Origin: CBDBGD01 sp965205235
GTDB taxonomy: Bacteria > Chloroflexota > Dehalococcoidia > Lucifugimonadales > UBA1127
Assembly (NCBI GenBank): GCA_965205235.1
Contig: CBDBGD010000003.1
Coordinates: 124,001-188,000 of the forward strand
Length of the DNA stretch: 64,000 nt
Reading direction: 5' to 3'
Part shown: positions 16,132-24,360 of the stretch, one piece after another
Layout of the letters: every line of letters starts with the position of its first letter
How positions within the stretch are numbered: the first letter of the stretch is position 1
Translations under genes and position numbers: made by a program
Notes under the pieces: generated by a model
Database searches by the model: none
Told to the model about the DNA's origin: nothing
The model's input: the letters and a program-made list of their open reading frames with translations, nothing else

Positions 16132-17040
16132 GTGAACACTCCCCCCAACCCCCTCCTCCCCTACCGCCACGCCATCGAGGCCAACTTCCCGCACCTCGTC
16201 GTGGAGTCGGTCGCGCTCGCGGGTGAGGGCATGGACAACCTGGCCCTGACCGTCAACGACGAGCTCGTCTTCCGCTTCCCCAAGATCGAGAAGGCCGCGG
16301 CCAAGGTGGCGGTCGAGGCGGCGCTGCTGCCCGAGCTCCAGAGGGGCCTCGACGTCCGCATACCGTGCCCGGAGTTCGTCGGCACGGACCCGCGCACCGG
16401 TCTGCCCTTCTCGGGCTACCGGCGCATCGGCGGCGTCGCGCTGACGCCGGAGGTGCTGTTCGGCCTCGACCCTGCGGTGCGGGCGGGCCTGTTCGACCAG
16501 ATTGCGCGCTTCGTGCGGCAACTGCACGCCTTCCCCGTCGACCGGGCCGCCCGGCTGGGGCTCGGGATCAACGACTTCAGGGCCGACTACGAGGGCGACC
16601 TGCGGCTCATCAGGGATCGGGTGCACCCCAGCCTGGGCCGGCGTGAGCGCGACTACGTCGAGCGGCTGTACGGGGGCTACCTCGCAGACGCTCGCCACTT
16701 TGACTACGAGCCGGCGGTGCTGCACGCCGACCTGAGCCCCGAGCACGTCATCCTCGACCCGGCGACGCAGACCATCGCCGGCATCATCGACTTCGGCGAC
16801 ATGGAGATCGGAGACCCGGACTACGAGCTGCAGTGGCTCTACGCCGACTACGGCGACGAGTTCCTGCGGCGGCACCTGGCCCACAGTCCGCACCCCTGCC
16901 CCGAGCGGCTGCGGCGCAAGCTCCGCTTCTTCCATCGCGCCAACACCGTCATCGACGTGCTCATCGGCCTCCATCGCAACGACCGGGAAATTGTGGAGAC
17001 CGCCCTTGCTGCGCTGAAGGAGGAAGTCCGGCGGGCGTAG
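16132..17040 (+). CDS. Aminoglycoside phosphotransferase (APH)-family kinase
   Basis: About 302 aa, with the APH/choline-kinase fold: an ATP-binding N lobe (VALAGEGMDNLALTVNDELVFRFPK) and the catalytic segment VLHADLSPEHVILD near residue 200 followed by GIIDFGDMEIGDPDYEL. The usual HGDLHxxN loop is altered: Ala replaces Gly and His replaces Asn, a variant common in environmental homologues. Such proteins phosphorylate small molecules; antibiotic resistance should not be assumed. I use the GTG at 16132; a TTG at 16114 is also in frame, and neither has a clear ribosome site. GC content returns to the level of the rest of the chromosome here. Confidence 0.83.
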   Translation: MNTPPNPLLPYRHAIEANFPHLVVESVALAGEGMDNLALTVNDELVFRFPKIEKAAAKVAVEAALLPELQRGLDVRIPCPEFVGTDPRTGLPFSGYRRIGGVALTPEVLFGLDPAVRAGLFDQIARFVRQLHAFPVDRAARLGLGINDFRADYEGDLRLIRDRVHPSLGRRERDYVERLYGGYLADARHFDYEPAVLHADLSPEHVILDPATQTIAGIIDFGDMEIGDPDYELQWLYADYGDEFLRRHLAHSPHPCPERLRRKLRFFHRANTVIDVLIGLHRNDREIVETALAALKEEVRRA

Positions 17041-17532
17041 GCCGCGTGCCACCCGCCCCTATCCCCACACCCCCTCCATCCCCTACCATCACCCCATGCC
17101 CACACACCGCACGCGCCCGACCACCATCGTCGTCCCCGCGCCCTCTCTCGCCCTGCCTGGACGTTGTTCCGCGCCCCCTTCTAGCGACCCCACTCCCCTA
17201 TCTGGAGGTTGTTCCGCGGTTGTCTCGCGAGGCATTCGTCTCGTGCCTGCCACCCGCGGTTCCAACCCCCGCTTGCGAAACAACCCCCAACCTGCGACGC
17301 CATCCCGTTGGCCGGACGAAAAGACGACTCCAAGCTGCGTCCCATCCCGTCGTGGATCAACCGCGAATCAACCTCAAAGCTGTTTCGACGCTCCGCTGCG
17401 CCGCCCCAGACACGGAGGGCCGGGAAAAAACGCGCGAAACGAAACGAATCGACTCGAGTCCCACCGCCGTAGGCCACCCCCGCCGTTGCCGACGGCCCCT
17501 CACCTCGGCTACCCTGGACTGGTGAGGAGCGT
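17041..17532 (+). other. Gene-free 490 bp stretch with an 11-bp repeated motif
   Basis: No convincing gene on either strand; the open frames are low-complexity Pro/Arg/Ser. An 11-mer GGTTGTYYCGC occurs at 17207-17217 and directly again at 17218-17228, in reverse at 17275-17285 (GCGAAACAACC), and as a one-base variant at 17162-17172. GAAACGAAACGAA follows near 17436. No T-rich terminator is seen. Confidence 0.55.
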
Positions 17533-18660
17533 GTGCGCCACATGACCCACCCCAGCCCGCAGCCGTCCCGCCCCGCGGCCGCCGCGGCGCGCCCCAAGGT
17601 GGCCGTCGTGCGCACCACGCCTGCGACGGTGCTCGAGGATGTCGGCCGCGCCATGCGCCTGGCCGACTACCAGGCTGTCCTCCCCGCCGGCGTGCCCGTC
17701 ATCCTCAAGCCCAACATCTCGTGGCAGCACTGGTACCCCGCCTGCTCGACGACGCCCTGGCAGCTCGACGGCGTCATCCGCGCGCTGCGCGACGACGGCT
17801 ACGCCGACCTGCGCCCCGCCCAGAACGGCACCGTCGTCGTCGACTCCTACGAGGGCGAGGTCCGCAACAAGCTCAAGCCCGTCCTCGACCACCACGGGCT
17901 GGCGAGCGTCCACCTGGACGTCCCCGGCACTGACTGGGTCACCTACGAGCCCAAGGGCACCATGCTCGCCTTGCACGACATCTTTCCGGAGGGCATCACC
18001 ATCCCCGCCTGCTTTCCCGGCAACAGCATCATCCAGCTTCCCACCCTCAAGACCCACGTCTTCACCACCATGACCGGCGCCATGAAGAACGCCTTTGGCG
18101 GGCTGCTGAACCGGCGGCGCCACTGGACGCACTCGGTCATCCACGAGACGCTGGTGGACCTGCTGACGATCCAGAAGGAGATACACCCGGGGCTCTTCGC
18201 CGTGATGGACGGGACGTTCGCGGGCGACGGTCCGGGCCCCCGGGCGATGCGATGGCACACGCCGGGCCTGCTGCTGGCGTCGGCGGACCAGGTGGCGATC
18301 GACGCGGTGGCGTCGAAGCTGATGGGCTTCGACCCGATGAGCATCGCCTTCATCCGCCTCGCCCACGAGCGCGGCCTCGGCATCGGCGACCCTCGCGCCA
18401 TCGAGGTGGTGGGCGACGGCGGCGATGCGAGGCTGGGGTTCAAGTCGACGGGCAACACCTTCGCCAGCCGCGGCCAGAAGCTGATCTACTGGGGGCCGCT
18501 CAAGCCGCTGGAGCGGCTGCTGCTGCGCAGCCCCATCGTGCCGTGGGCCTTCCTGGCGTCGAACCTGTACTACAACGGCTACTGGCGCACGCTCGTGGGT
18601 CGCCGCCGCATCCGCAAGGCGCTGGAGACGCCGTGGGGGGAGCTGTTCCGTGGGTATTAG
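17533..18660 (+). CDS. DUF362 domain-containing protein
   Basis: A 375-aa protein with the DUF362 domain: VAVVRTTPATVLEDVGRAM, VILKPNISWQHWYP near residue 58, then LPTLKTHVFTTMTGAMKNAFGG near 170 and later ASADQVAIDAVASKLMGFD near 255. Many DUF362 proteins carry 4Fe-4S ferredoxin modules, but none is present here. The molecular function is unknown. The start may be the GTG at 17533 or the ATG at 17542; the AGGAG at 17525 is close to the first and far from the second. It stands alone, with the thiolase cluster beginning 95 bp later from its own promoter. Confidence 0.83.
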   Translation: MRHMTHPSPQPSRPAAAAARPKVAVVRTTPATVLEDVGRAMRLADYQAVLPAGVPVILKPNISWQHWYPACSTTPWQLDGVIRALRDDGYADLRPAQNGTVVVDSYEGEVRNKLKPVLDHHGLASVHLDVPGTDWVTYEPKGTMLALHDIFPEGITIPACFPGNSIIQLPTLKTHVFTTMTGAMKNAFGGLLNRRRHWTHSVIHETLVDLLTIQKEIHPGLFAVMDGTFAGDGPGPRAMRWHTPGLLLASADQVAIDAVASKLMGFDPMSIAFIRLAHERGLGIGDPRAIEVVGDGGDARLGFKSTGNTFASRGQKLIYWGPLKPLERLLLRSPIVPWAFLASNLYYNGYWRTLVGRRRIRKALETPWGELFRGY

Positions 18661-18699
18661 GGGTGGGGTAAACCCGCCTCTGCGGCTCCTTTGTTCCGC

Positions 18700-18728
18700 T
18701 TGACGCTCCCAGTTGCAGCCGGTATTCT
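18700..18728 (+). promoter_or_regulatory. Predicted promoter of the thiolase-DUF35 operon
   Basis: TTGACG (18700-18705), a 17 bp spacer and TATTCT (18723-18728), 27 bp before the start codon at 18756. Confidence 0.65.
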
Positions 18729-18755
18729 CGCTTGGCATCTCAGCCGGAGGAGACG

Positions 18756-19910
18756 ATGGCAGGGCGTGTTGCGATAGTCGGCGTTGGGGTGACGGCGTTT
18801 CGGCCCGTGACCCCGGAACTCTCCTACAGGGAGTTGATGTACGAGGCGGCCGTGCGGGCCTACGCGGACGCGGGTATAGACCCGCGGACGGACGTGGACA
18901 GCTTCGTCACGAGCGCGGAGGACTTCAACGAGGGCACCAGCATCTTCGACGAGTACACCCCGGACCAGCTGGGGGCCATGCTACGGCCCATGCACACCAT
19001 CACGGCGGACGGGCTCAACAGCGTGGCCGCGGCGCACATGCAGATCGCGACGGGCGCCTTCGACGTGGTGGTGGTGGAGGCGCACAGCAAGGCGTCGAAC
19101 ATGCTGACGCCGGACCAGGTGACGGCGTACGCGATGGACCCGGTGTACACCCGCCCGCTGCGGGTCCACCCCAACGCCATCGCAGGGCTGGAGATGAACC
19201 GCTTCCTGGAGGAGTCGAGGGCCACCCGCGAGCAGTGCGGGATGGTGACCGTGAAGAACCGCCGCAACGCGCTGTCGAACCCCCTGGCAGCATACGGGGC
19301 GGACAACACGCTGGCGGAAGTACTGGCCGCGCCGCCCGCTTTCGCCCCCCTGAGCGAGTCGGACATCGCCCGGCACGCCGACGGCGCCGTGGTGCTGGTC
19401 CTAGCCAGCGAGGAGCGGGCCCGCCGGCTCAAGGGTACACCGGTGTGGATTCGAGGCGTTGGGTGGTGTTCGGATACTCCCTCGCTGGAGACGCGAGAGT
19501 GGGGCCAGGCCGCATACGCCCGCACCGCTCGGGAGATGGCCTACCGGATGGCCGGCATCCGCCACCCCCGACGGCAGGTGGACCTGGCGGAGGTGGACGA
19601 CACCTTCTCGTACAAGGAGCTGCAGCACGTGGAGGCCCTGGGCTTCTGCCGCCGCGGGCACGCAGGAGCAATGCTCGAGGAGGGGGCCACGGGGCCGGAG
19701 GGCGAGCTGCCGGTGAACGTCTCCGGTGGCAGCCTGGGCGTCGGCTCCGCCCACGAGGCGACGGGGCTGCTGAAGCTGGCGGAGCTGGTCGCACAGTTGC
19801 GGGGCCAGGCAGGAGCACGACAGGTGAAAGGCGCCCGGGTGGGCGTGGCCCAGAGCTGGAAGGGCATTCCGCACGCGAGCGGGGCCGTGGTGGTGCTAGG
19901 CGGCGAGTAG
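18756..19910 (+). CDS. Thiolase-like protein (SCP2-type), first of pair
   Basis: A 384-aa protein with the thiolase fold: VAIVGVGVTAFRPVTPELS at the N terminus, ITADGLNSVAAAHMQIATG near residue 85, and NVSGGSLGVGSAHEATGLLK near 320. In degradative thiolases the region near 85 carries the nucleophilic Cys and the GHP motif near 320 carries the catalytic His; here the first is Asn-Ser and the second is GSA, and no C-terminal Cys is seen. It therefore probably does not run the classical thiolase reaction. With the neighbouring thiolase-like and DUF35 proteins it resembles the Ltp2/DUF35 retro-aldolase that cleaves acyl-CoA side chains of steroids. The ATG at 18756 has GGAGGAG just upstream. Confidence 0.85.
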   Translation: MAGRVAIVGVGVTAFRPVTPELSYRELMYEAAVRAYADAGIDPRTDVDSFVTSAEDFNEGTSIFDEYTPDQLGAMLRPMHTITADGLNSVAAAHMQIATGAFDVVVVEAHSKASNMLTPDQVTAYAMDPVYTRPLRVHPNAIAGLEMNRFLEESRATREQCGMVTVKNRRNALSNPLAAYGADNTLAEVLAAPPAFAPLSESDIARHADGAVVLVLASEERARRLKGTPVWIRGVGWCSDTPSLETREWGQAAYARTAREMAYRMAGIRHPRRQVDLAEVDDTFSYKELQHVEALGFCRRGHAGAMLEEGATGPEGELPVNVSGGSLGVGSAHEATGLLKLAELVAQLRGQAGARQVKGARVGVAQSWKGIPHASGAVVVLGGE

Positions 19911-19934
19911 CAGGACCGGAGAGGAAGAAGAGAT

Positions 19935-21113
19935 ATGGGGCTTCGCAATGTCGCCGTCGTAGGCGCGGGGATGACCAAGTTCATGCGGCGGTCCCTGGAG
20001 ACGGGCCGGGAGCTCTCCTCCGAGGCCGCTCGGATGGCCCTGGACTCCTGCGGCCTGACCCTGGATGACGTGGACTGCGTCGTCGTGGGAACGGCCCCGG
20101 ACGCCTTCGACGGGGTGCACATGAAGGGGGAGTGGCTCGCCGACGGAGCAGGCGGCTGGCGCAAGCCGGTGATGCGGGGCTACGTTGGCGGCGGCACGGG
20201 CGTCTTCTCGCCCATCCAGGCCTGGTACCACATTGCCTCGGGGCTCTTCGACGTGTGTCTGGTGGTGTGCGAGGAGAAGATGTCGACCTGCCGGCCGCAC
20301 CCGCAGGGTGCATTCCTCACCATCTTCGACCACACCACGGAGCGGGCGCTCATGCCCAACCTCCTGTGGATCTTCGCCCTGGAGATGCAGCGCTACATGG
20401 CGACCTACGGAATCTCGGAGCGGGACATCGCCCGGGTTGCAGTGAAGAACAAGCGGAACGGCCTGGACCACCCCTGCACGCAGGTGGGGGCGGACCTCAC
20501 CGTCGACGACGTGATGAACTCGGCGGTGATGGCGTGGCCGGTCAAGCGGCTGGACGTGAGCCCCACCAGCGACGGCGCCGTGGCCATGGTGATGGTGTCG
20601 GAGAGGGTGGCGCGACGGATCACCGACAAGCCCGTGTGGGTGCAGGGCGTGGGCTGGTCCCTGGACACGCAGTACTGGACGAACCGGGACCTCGCCTACC
20701 CGACGTACCTGGAGAAGGCGGCGCGCATGGCCTACGACATGGCCGGCGTCACCGAGCCCCGCAAGCAGATCAACGTGGTGGAGCCCTACGACCCCTTCGA
20801 CTACAAGGAGCTCCATCACCTGGAGGGTCTGCAGCTCGCTCCCAAGGGCGGCGCACCGCAGCTGGTGATTGACGGGGTGACTGAGCGCACAGGCGACATG
20901 CCCTGCTCGCCCTCGGGCGGTCTCCTGGGGGTGGGGAACCCCATCTCCGCCGCCGGCCTGATGAAGGTATCGGAGCTTTTCTGGCAGCTCAGAGGAGAGG
21001 CGGGAGCGCGGCAGGTCCCCGGGAAGCCGACCCGAGGGCTGGCCCAGGCTTGGGGCGACCTGATGCAGGTGGGCACCGTGGTCATCCTGGGAACCGAGCC
21101 CAATACGCCGTAG
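19935..21113 (+). CDS. Thiolase-like protein (SCP2-type), second of pair
   Basis: A 392-aa thiolase-fold protein: VAVVGAGMTKFMRRSLETG at the start, YVGGGTGVFSPIQAWYHIASG near residue 90 where the active Cys would be (absent), and PSGGLLGVGNPISAAGLMK near 320 where GHP is replaced by GNP. It follows the first homologue by 24 bp and is a diverged paralogue; both keep a YKEL-HVEAL/HHLEGL segment near 285-295. The two may form a heterodimer with the DUF35 protein encoded 8 bp downstream. By analogy with Ltp2, the substrate would be an acyl-CoA; this is inference. Confidence 0.85.
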   Translation: MGLRNVAVVGAGMTKFMRRSLETGRELSSEAARMALDSCGLTLDDVDCVVVGTAPDAFDGVHMKGEWLADGAGGWRKPVMRGYVGGGTGVFSPIQAWYHIASGLFDVCLVVCEEKMSTCRPHPQGAFLTIFDHTTERALMPNLLWIFALEMQRYMATYGISERDIARVAVKNKRNGLDHPCTQVGADLTVDDVMNSAVMAWPVKRLDVSPTSDGAVAMVMVSERVARRITDKPVWVQGVGWSLDTQYWTNRDLAYPTYLEKAARMAYDMAGVTEPRKQINVVEPYDPFDYKELHHLEGLQLAPKGGAPQLVIDGVTERTGDMPCSPSGGLLGVGNPISAAGLMKVSELFWQLRGEAGARQVPGKPTRGLAQAWGDLMQVGTVVILGTEPNTP

Positions 21114-21121
21114 GAGGCCCG

Positions 21122-22147
21122 ATGAGCCCTCTCGACTGGACACCCGAGGCCTTTCCCGGCACATCGCTGCGTGAGTCGGACATCGCCGAGCGGCGCAAGC
21201 TGTCGGAGCGATGGGACCCGGTGGCACGGTACTCGTGGGACACGGGCATCGCCACCACCCGGTACCTGACCGGACTGAAGAACGGGCAGCTCATCGGTAC
21301 GTACTGCGGCACATGCGACCGGGTCGTCGTGCCGCCGCGCACCGTCTGCGAGCGGTGCTTCCGCCCGATGAACGAGTACGTCCCGGTGCAGGACACGGGG
21401 ACGGTGAACACCTTCTCCATCTCGCACGTGGCCTGGAACGCCCAGCCCCTTACGACGCCCGAGCTTCCGGCAGTCATCGAGCTGGACGGGGCCGCTCCGG
21501 GCGTGGGGATCATGCACAAGCTGGGGGAGGTTGACCTGGCGAAGATTCGGACCGGGCTGCGCGTCCAGGCGGTGTGGAAGCCCGCACGGCAGCGCACCGG
21601 GGCCATCACGGACATCCGCTACTTCCGGCCGCTGACCGAGGAGCCGGGCGAGCCCAGCCCGTCCGCGGAAGTGGGGGGCGCGGCTGCGCGGTCCTCGTGG
21701 GAGGGGGAGGTCCCCATCTACAGCGTCTACACGCTGGGCGTGGCAGGGGAGCGGTTCTTCCAGGAGTTGAAACAGAACGGCCGGCTGATGGGTACTCGCT
21801 GCACGTGCTGCGACCTGCTCTACCTGCCTCCAAGGCTGTACTGCGAGCGCTGCCTGGCCGACCTGTCCGATACGTGGGAGGAGACGCCCAACCGGGGGCG
21901 GGTGCACGCGTTGACCCTGGCATACTACGGCTTGGACGGGGAGCGTCTGGACCCGCCGCAGCCCCTGGCCCTGGTGCGGATGGACGGCGCCCATGGCGTG
22001 GTAATGCACCGGCTGGGCGAGGCTGGACCGGGAGAGGTCCAGGTGGGGAGCCGTGTGGAGATGGCGTTGAAGCCGCCGAGCCAGCGCAAGGGCTCCATCA
22101 CGGACATCCGCCACTTCCGCCCGCTGCGGAGCAGGCGGCGTCGCTAG
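21122..22147 (+). CDS. Tandem DUF35 (zinc ribbon + OB-fold) acyl-CoA-binding protein
   Basis: A 341-aa protein made of two DUF35 units. Unit 1 has the zinc ribbon CGTCDRVVVPPRTVCERC near residue 61 and an OB-fold ending in TDIRYFRPL. Unit 2 has CTCCDLLYLPPRLYCERC near residue 225 and ends in TDIRHFRPL. Each linker begins with the same Y-x-G/L-K-NG(Q/R)L-GT pattern, so the halves arose by duplication and fusion. DUF35 proteins pair with thiolase-fold enzymes and hold the acyl-CoA; two units here match the two thiolase-like proteins upstream. The ATG at 21122 follows GGAGG; the longer upstream frame is not used. Its stop overlaps that of the convergent uspA-like gene by 4 bp. Confidence 0.87.
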   Translation: MSPLDWTPEAFPGTSLRESDIAERRKLSERWDPVARYSWDTGIATTRYLTGLKNGQLIGTYCGTCDRVVVPPRTVCERCFRPMNEYVPVQDTGTVNTFSISHVAWNAQPLTTPELPAVIELDGAAPGVGIMHKLGEVDLAKIRTGLRVQAVWKPARQRTGAITDIRYFRPLTEEPGEPSPSAEVGGAAARSSWEGEVPIYSVYTLGVAGERFFQELKQNGRLMGTRCTCCDLLYLPPRLYCERCLADLSDTWEETPNRGRVHALTLAYYGLDGERLDPPQPLALVRMDGAHGVVMHRLGEAGPGEVQVGSRVEMALKPPSQRKGSITDIRHFRPLRSRRRR

Positions 22148-22614
22148 CGCCGGGGGCGCACCGCCAGTACCGGGACGCCCGAGTGGCGGATGACCTGGTC
22201 GGCCACGCTCCCCAGTAGCGCCCGCCCGAGACTGGAGCGTCCGCGCGTCGCCATGACCACGAGGTCGATCCCCTCGCGACGGCAGAGGTCCAGGATGGTG
22301 GGGGTCGGCGGGCCCACGACGGCCTCGATGGAGACCTTCAATCCCTGGTCCCGCAGCCCCTTGGCGTGCTCCTTGAGGTAGGTCTCCGCCCGGTGTATGG
22401 TCTGGGCCTCCTGGCCCTTGACCGCCTCCAGGAGGTTCTCTGCGGAAGCGGGATCGGTCATCGTGCCTGCTTCGAAGCCGGGCACCGAGACCGGAGGGAC
22501 CGATCGGATCAGGAACATCTCCGCGTCGAATCGCTTGGCCATCTCCGCGGCGTAGGGGATGACCTGGGCGCTTAGCTCGGAGCCATCCAGGGGAACAAGG
22601 ATTCGCTGGAACAT
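22144..22614 (-). CDS. Universal stress protein (UspA family)
   Basis: A 156-aa single-domain Usp: RILVPLDGSELSAQVIPYA at the start, VVGPPTPTILDLCRREGIDLVVMATRGRSSLGRALLGSVADQVIRH at the end (quoted only to show the region 98-145), which contains the G-2x-G-9x-G-S ATP-binding signature. It is therefore likely to be an ATP-binding Usp. It lies 38 bp downstream of the alcohol dehydrogenase on the same strand and may share its transcript. The precise role is unknown. Confidence 0.9.
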   Translation of the reverse strand: MFQRILVPLDGSELSAQVIPYAAEMAKRFDAEMFLIRSVPPVSVPGFEAGTMTDPASAENLLEAVKGQEAQTIHRAETYLKEHAKGLRDQGLKVSIEAVVGPPTPTILDLCRREGIDLVVMATRGRSSLGRALLGSVADQVIRHSGVPVLAVRPRR

Positions 22615-22652
22615 GGGCTACCTCCGGACGCCGGGTGGAGTTGGACGTCGTT

Positions 22653-23747
22653 CTAGAAGCGAGTGATGAGCCCCCGCCCGACCTCGCCGCGCTCCAGGTC
22701 GTCGTAGGCCTTGTTGATGTCGTCGAGGTCGTACTGGCGGGTCACCAGGTCGTCGATGTTGATCTTCCCGGAGCGGTACAGGTCCACCATCGTGGGCATG
22801 TCGACGTGGGGGCGTGCGCTGCCGTAGTAGCATCCCCTGATGGTCTTCTCCTGTCTGGCCAGGTCAGACGCCGGTATGCCGGCGGTCTCGCCGACGGGGG
22901 CGAGACCCACGACCACCACGTCGCCGCCCTTGCGGGCCGCCTCGAACGCCACCTCCACCGTCTCCGTCGAGCCGAAGACCTCGAAGGTGTAGTCGGCCCC
23001 CAGGCCGTCGGTGATGCGGCGGACGCCCTCCACCGGGTCCTGGACGGTGGGGTTGACGGTGTGGGTGGCGCCGAACATGGTCGCGAACTCCAGCTTGCTC
23101 TCCTGAACGTCAACGGCGATGACCGTGGTGGCGCCCATGAGGCGTGCGCCCTGGATGACGTTGAGGCCGACGCCGCCCGCGCCCACCACCGCGACGGCGC
23201 TGCCCGGCCGGACGCCGGCCGTGAAGACGGCTGCGCCCACGCCCGTGGTCACGGAGCAGCCGATGAGGGCTGCGTGGGTCAGCGGCAGGTCGTCGCTGAC
23301 GGGGATGCAGCCGGACTCGGGCACGACGGCCTCTTGGGCGAAGCAGGCCACCTTGCCCATGTGGGCAATTCGCTGGTCGCCTTTGTGGAGGCGGGTGGTG
23401 CCGTCGAACATGGCCGGACCGGTGGCCCCGTGCGCATCGCAGAGGTTGGCCCTGCCGGTCAGGCAGAAGTGGCAGCGGCCGCAGTTGGGGACGAAGGTGA
23501 GGATGACTCGGTCTCCCGGCGCGACGCGGGTCACGCCCTCGCCAACGTCGAGGACGGTGCCGGCGCCCTCGTGGCCCAGGACTGCGGGGAGCTGGATGCG
23601 CTGGTGGCCGTGCATGAAGTGCAGGTCGCTGCGACAGATGCCCGCCGCGCCCACCTGGACGTGGACCTCGTGGGCCTTGGGCGGGTCCAGATCCACCTCT
23701 TCGACCGACAGGGACTGGTGATAGTCGTAGAGAACGGCGGCTTTCAC
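22653..23747 (-). CDS. Zinc-dependent alcohol dehydrogenase (MDR family)
   Basis: A 364-aa medium-chain dehydrogenase. Catalytic zinc ligands are in GICRSDLH (Cys near residue 38) and GHEGAG (His near 60); the structural zinc lobe is CGRCHFCLTGRANLC near 90-105; the NAD-binding motif VVGAGGVGLNVIQGARLMGA is near 195. It resembles the class-III-like and NDMA-dependent actinobacterial enzymes. The GTG at 23747 is chosen because AGGAG lies 7 bp upstream and homologues begin at KAAVLYD. It is expressed from its own promoter at about 23788-23816. Its proximity to acyl-CoA-type genes suggests a role in side-chain or alcohol oxidation, which is not proven. Confidence 0.91.
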   Translation of the reverse strand: MKAAVLYDYHQSLSVEEVDLDPPKAHEVHVQVGAAGICRSDLHFMHGHQRIQLPAVLGHEGAGTVLDVGEGVTRVAPGDRVILTFVPNCGRCHFCLTGRANLCDAHGATGPAMFDGTTRLHKGDQRIAHMGKVACFAQEAVVPESGCIPVSDDLPLTHAALIGCSVTTGVGAAVFTAGVRPGSAVAVVGAGGVGLNVIQGARLMGATTVIAVDVQESKLEFATMFGATHTVNPTVQDPVEGVRRITDGLGADYTFEVFGSTETVEVAFEAARKGGDVVVVGLAPVGETAGIPASDLARQEKTIRGCYYGSARPHVDMPTMVDLYRSGKINIDDLVTRQYDLDDINKAYDDLERGEVGRGLITRF

Positions 23748-23787
23748 CGGAAGCTCCTTCCTCGTGAGCGGCGTTGTGGGTATCTCA

Positions 23788-23816
23788 ACCGTACCGAGCG
23801 GGGCATACGGTGTCAA
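23788..23816 (-). promoter_or_regulatory. Predicted promoter of the alcohol dehydrogenase gene
   Basis: Reverse strand: TTGACA (23816-23811), a 17 bp spacer and TACGGT (23793-23788). Confidence 0.6.
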
Positions 23817-23831
23817 TCCCGCGCGGCGGTG

Positions 23832-24359
23832 TCAGCGAAGGCCCTCGCCCTGGTAGCGGCCGCGGTATCCTTCGTCGACGGGGTGGGCGAGGAGGAAGAA
23901 GACGATCTGCAACACCCGGGAGTTCCTGCTGAGCGTGAAGCCGCGGGGATGGTAGACGACCAGGAGGGCCTGGGAACGCCCTCGGTAGCCGGCGTCCCAG
24001 ACGGCGTTGTGCATGGCGACGCCCGACCGGAGCAGGCTGGAGCGGGGCTTGCCCAGGGCCATGACGTCCAGGGGCAGATTGATGGTCTCGTTGAGGGTGA
24101 CAAGGTAGGGGCCGGGGTTGAGGTGGAGGGCGCCGTCGGCGCCGAAGGGGAGCGGCGTGGTCGCGGCGAGCCTGCGCCCGGCGTTGTCGGCGGTGAGGAC
24201 GCCGGGGTCGGCGAAGGCGGCGATCTCCGCCAGCGTGAGGTCGAAGCCGTTGGGCTGGAGCTGGGCCTCCAGGTCGCGGTAGCCCTCCAGGAGCGGAGGC
24301 GAGGCACTGAGTCGCCGGCGAATGCTCTCCCGGTCCAGGCACGCGCCCGCCGCCGACAC
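23832..24359 (-). CDS. dCTP deaminase / dUTPase-superfamily protein
   Basis: A 175-aa protein with the trimeric dUTPase fold: LQPNGFDLTL near residue 40, ALGKPRSSLLRSGV near 105 (the phosphate-binding motif typical of dCTP deaminases and dUTPases), AVWDAGYRG near 120 and the C-terminal GRYQGEGLR tail. It would hydrolyse or deaminate deoxyuridine or deoxycytidine triphosphates and so keep uracil out of DNA; which activity it has is undecided. The GTG at 24359 has GGAG 7 bp upstream, inside the end of the previous gene, so it is the last gene of the sigma-factor transcript. Confidence 0.78.
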   Translation of the reverse strand: MSAAGACLDRESIRRRLSASPPLLEGYRDLEAQLQPNGFDLTLAEIAAFADPGVLTADNAGRRLAATTPLPFGADGALHLNPGPYLVTLNETINLPLDVMALGKPRSSLLRSGVAMHNAVWDAGYRGRSQALLVVYHPRGFTLSRNSRVLQIVFFLLAHPVDEGYRGRYQGEGLR

Positions 24360-24360
24360 G

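Noticed and set aside
17096..17545. 149-codon plus-strand frame in the gene-free stretch
   Set aside because: Pro/Arg/Ser-rich low complexity, no ribosome site and no similarity to a known fold.
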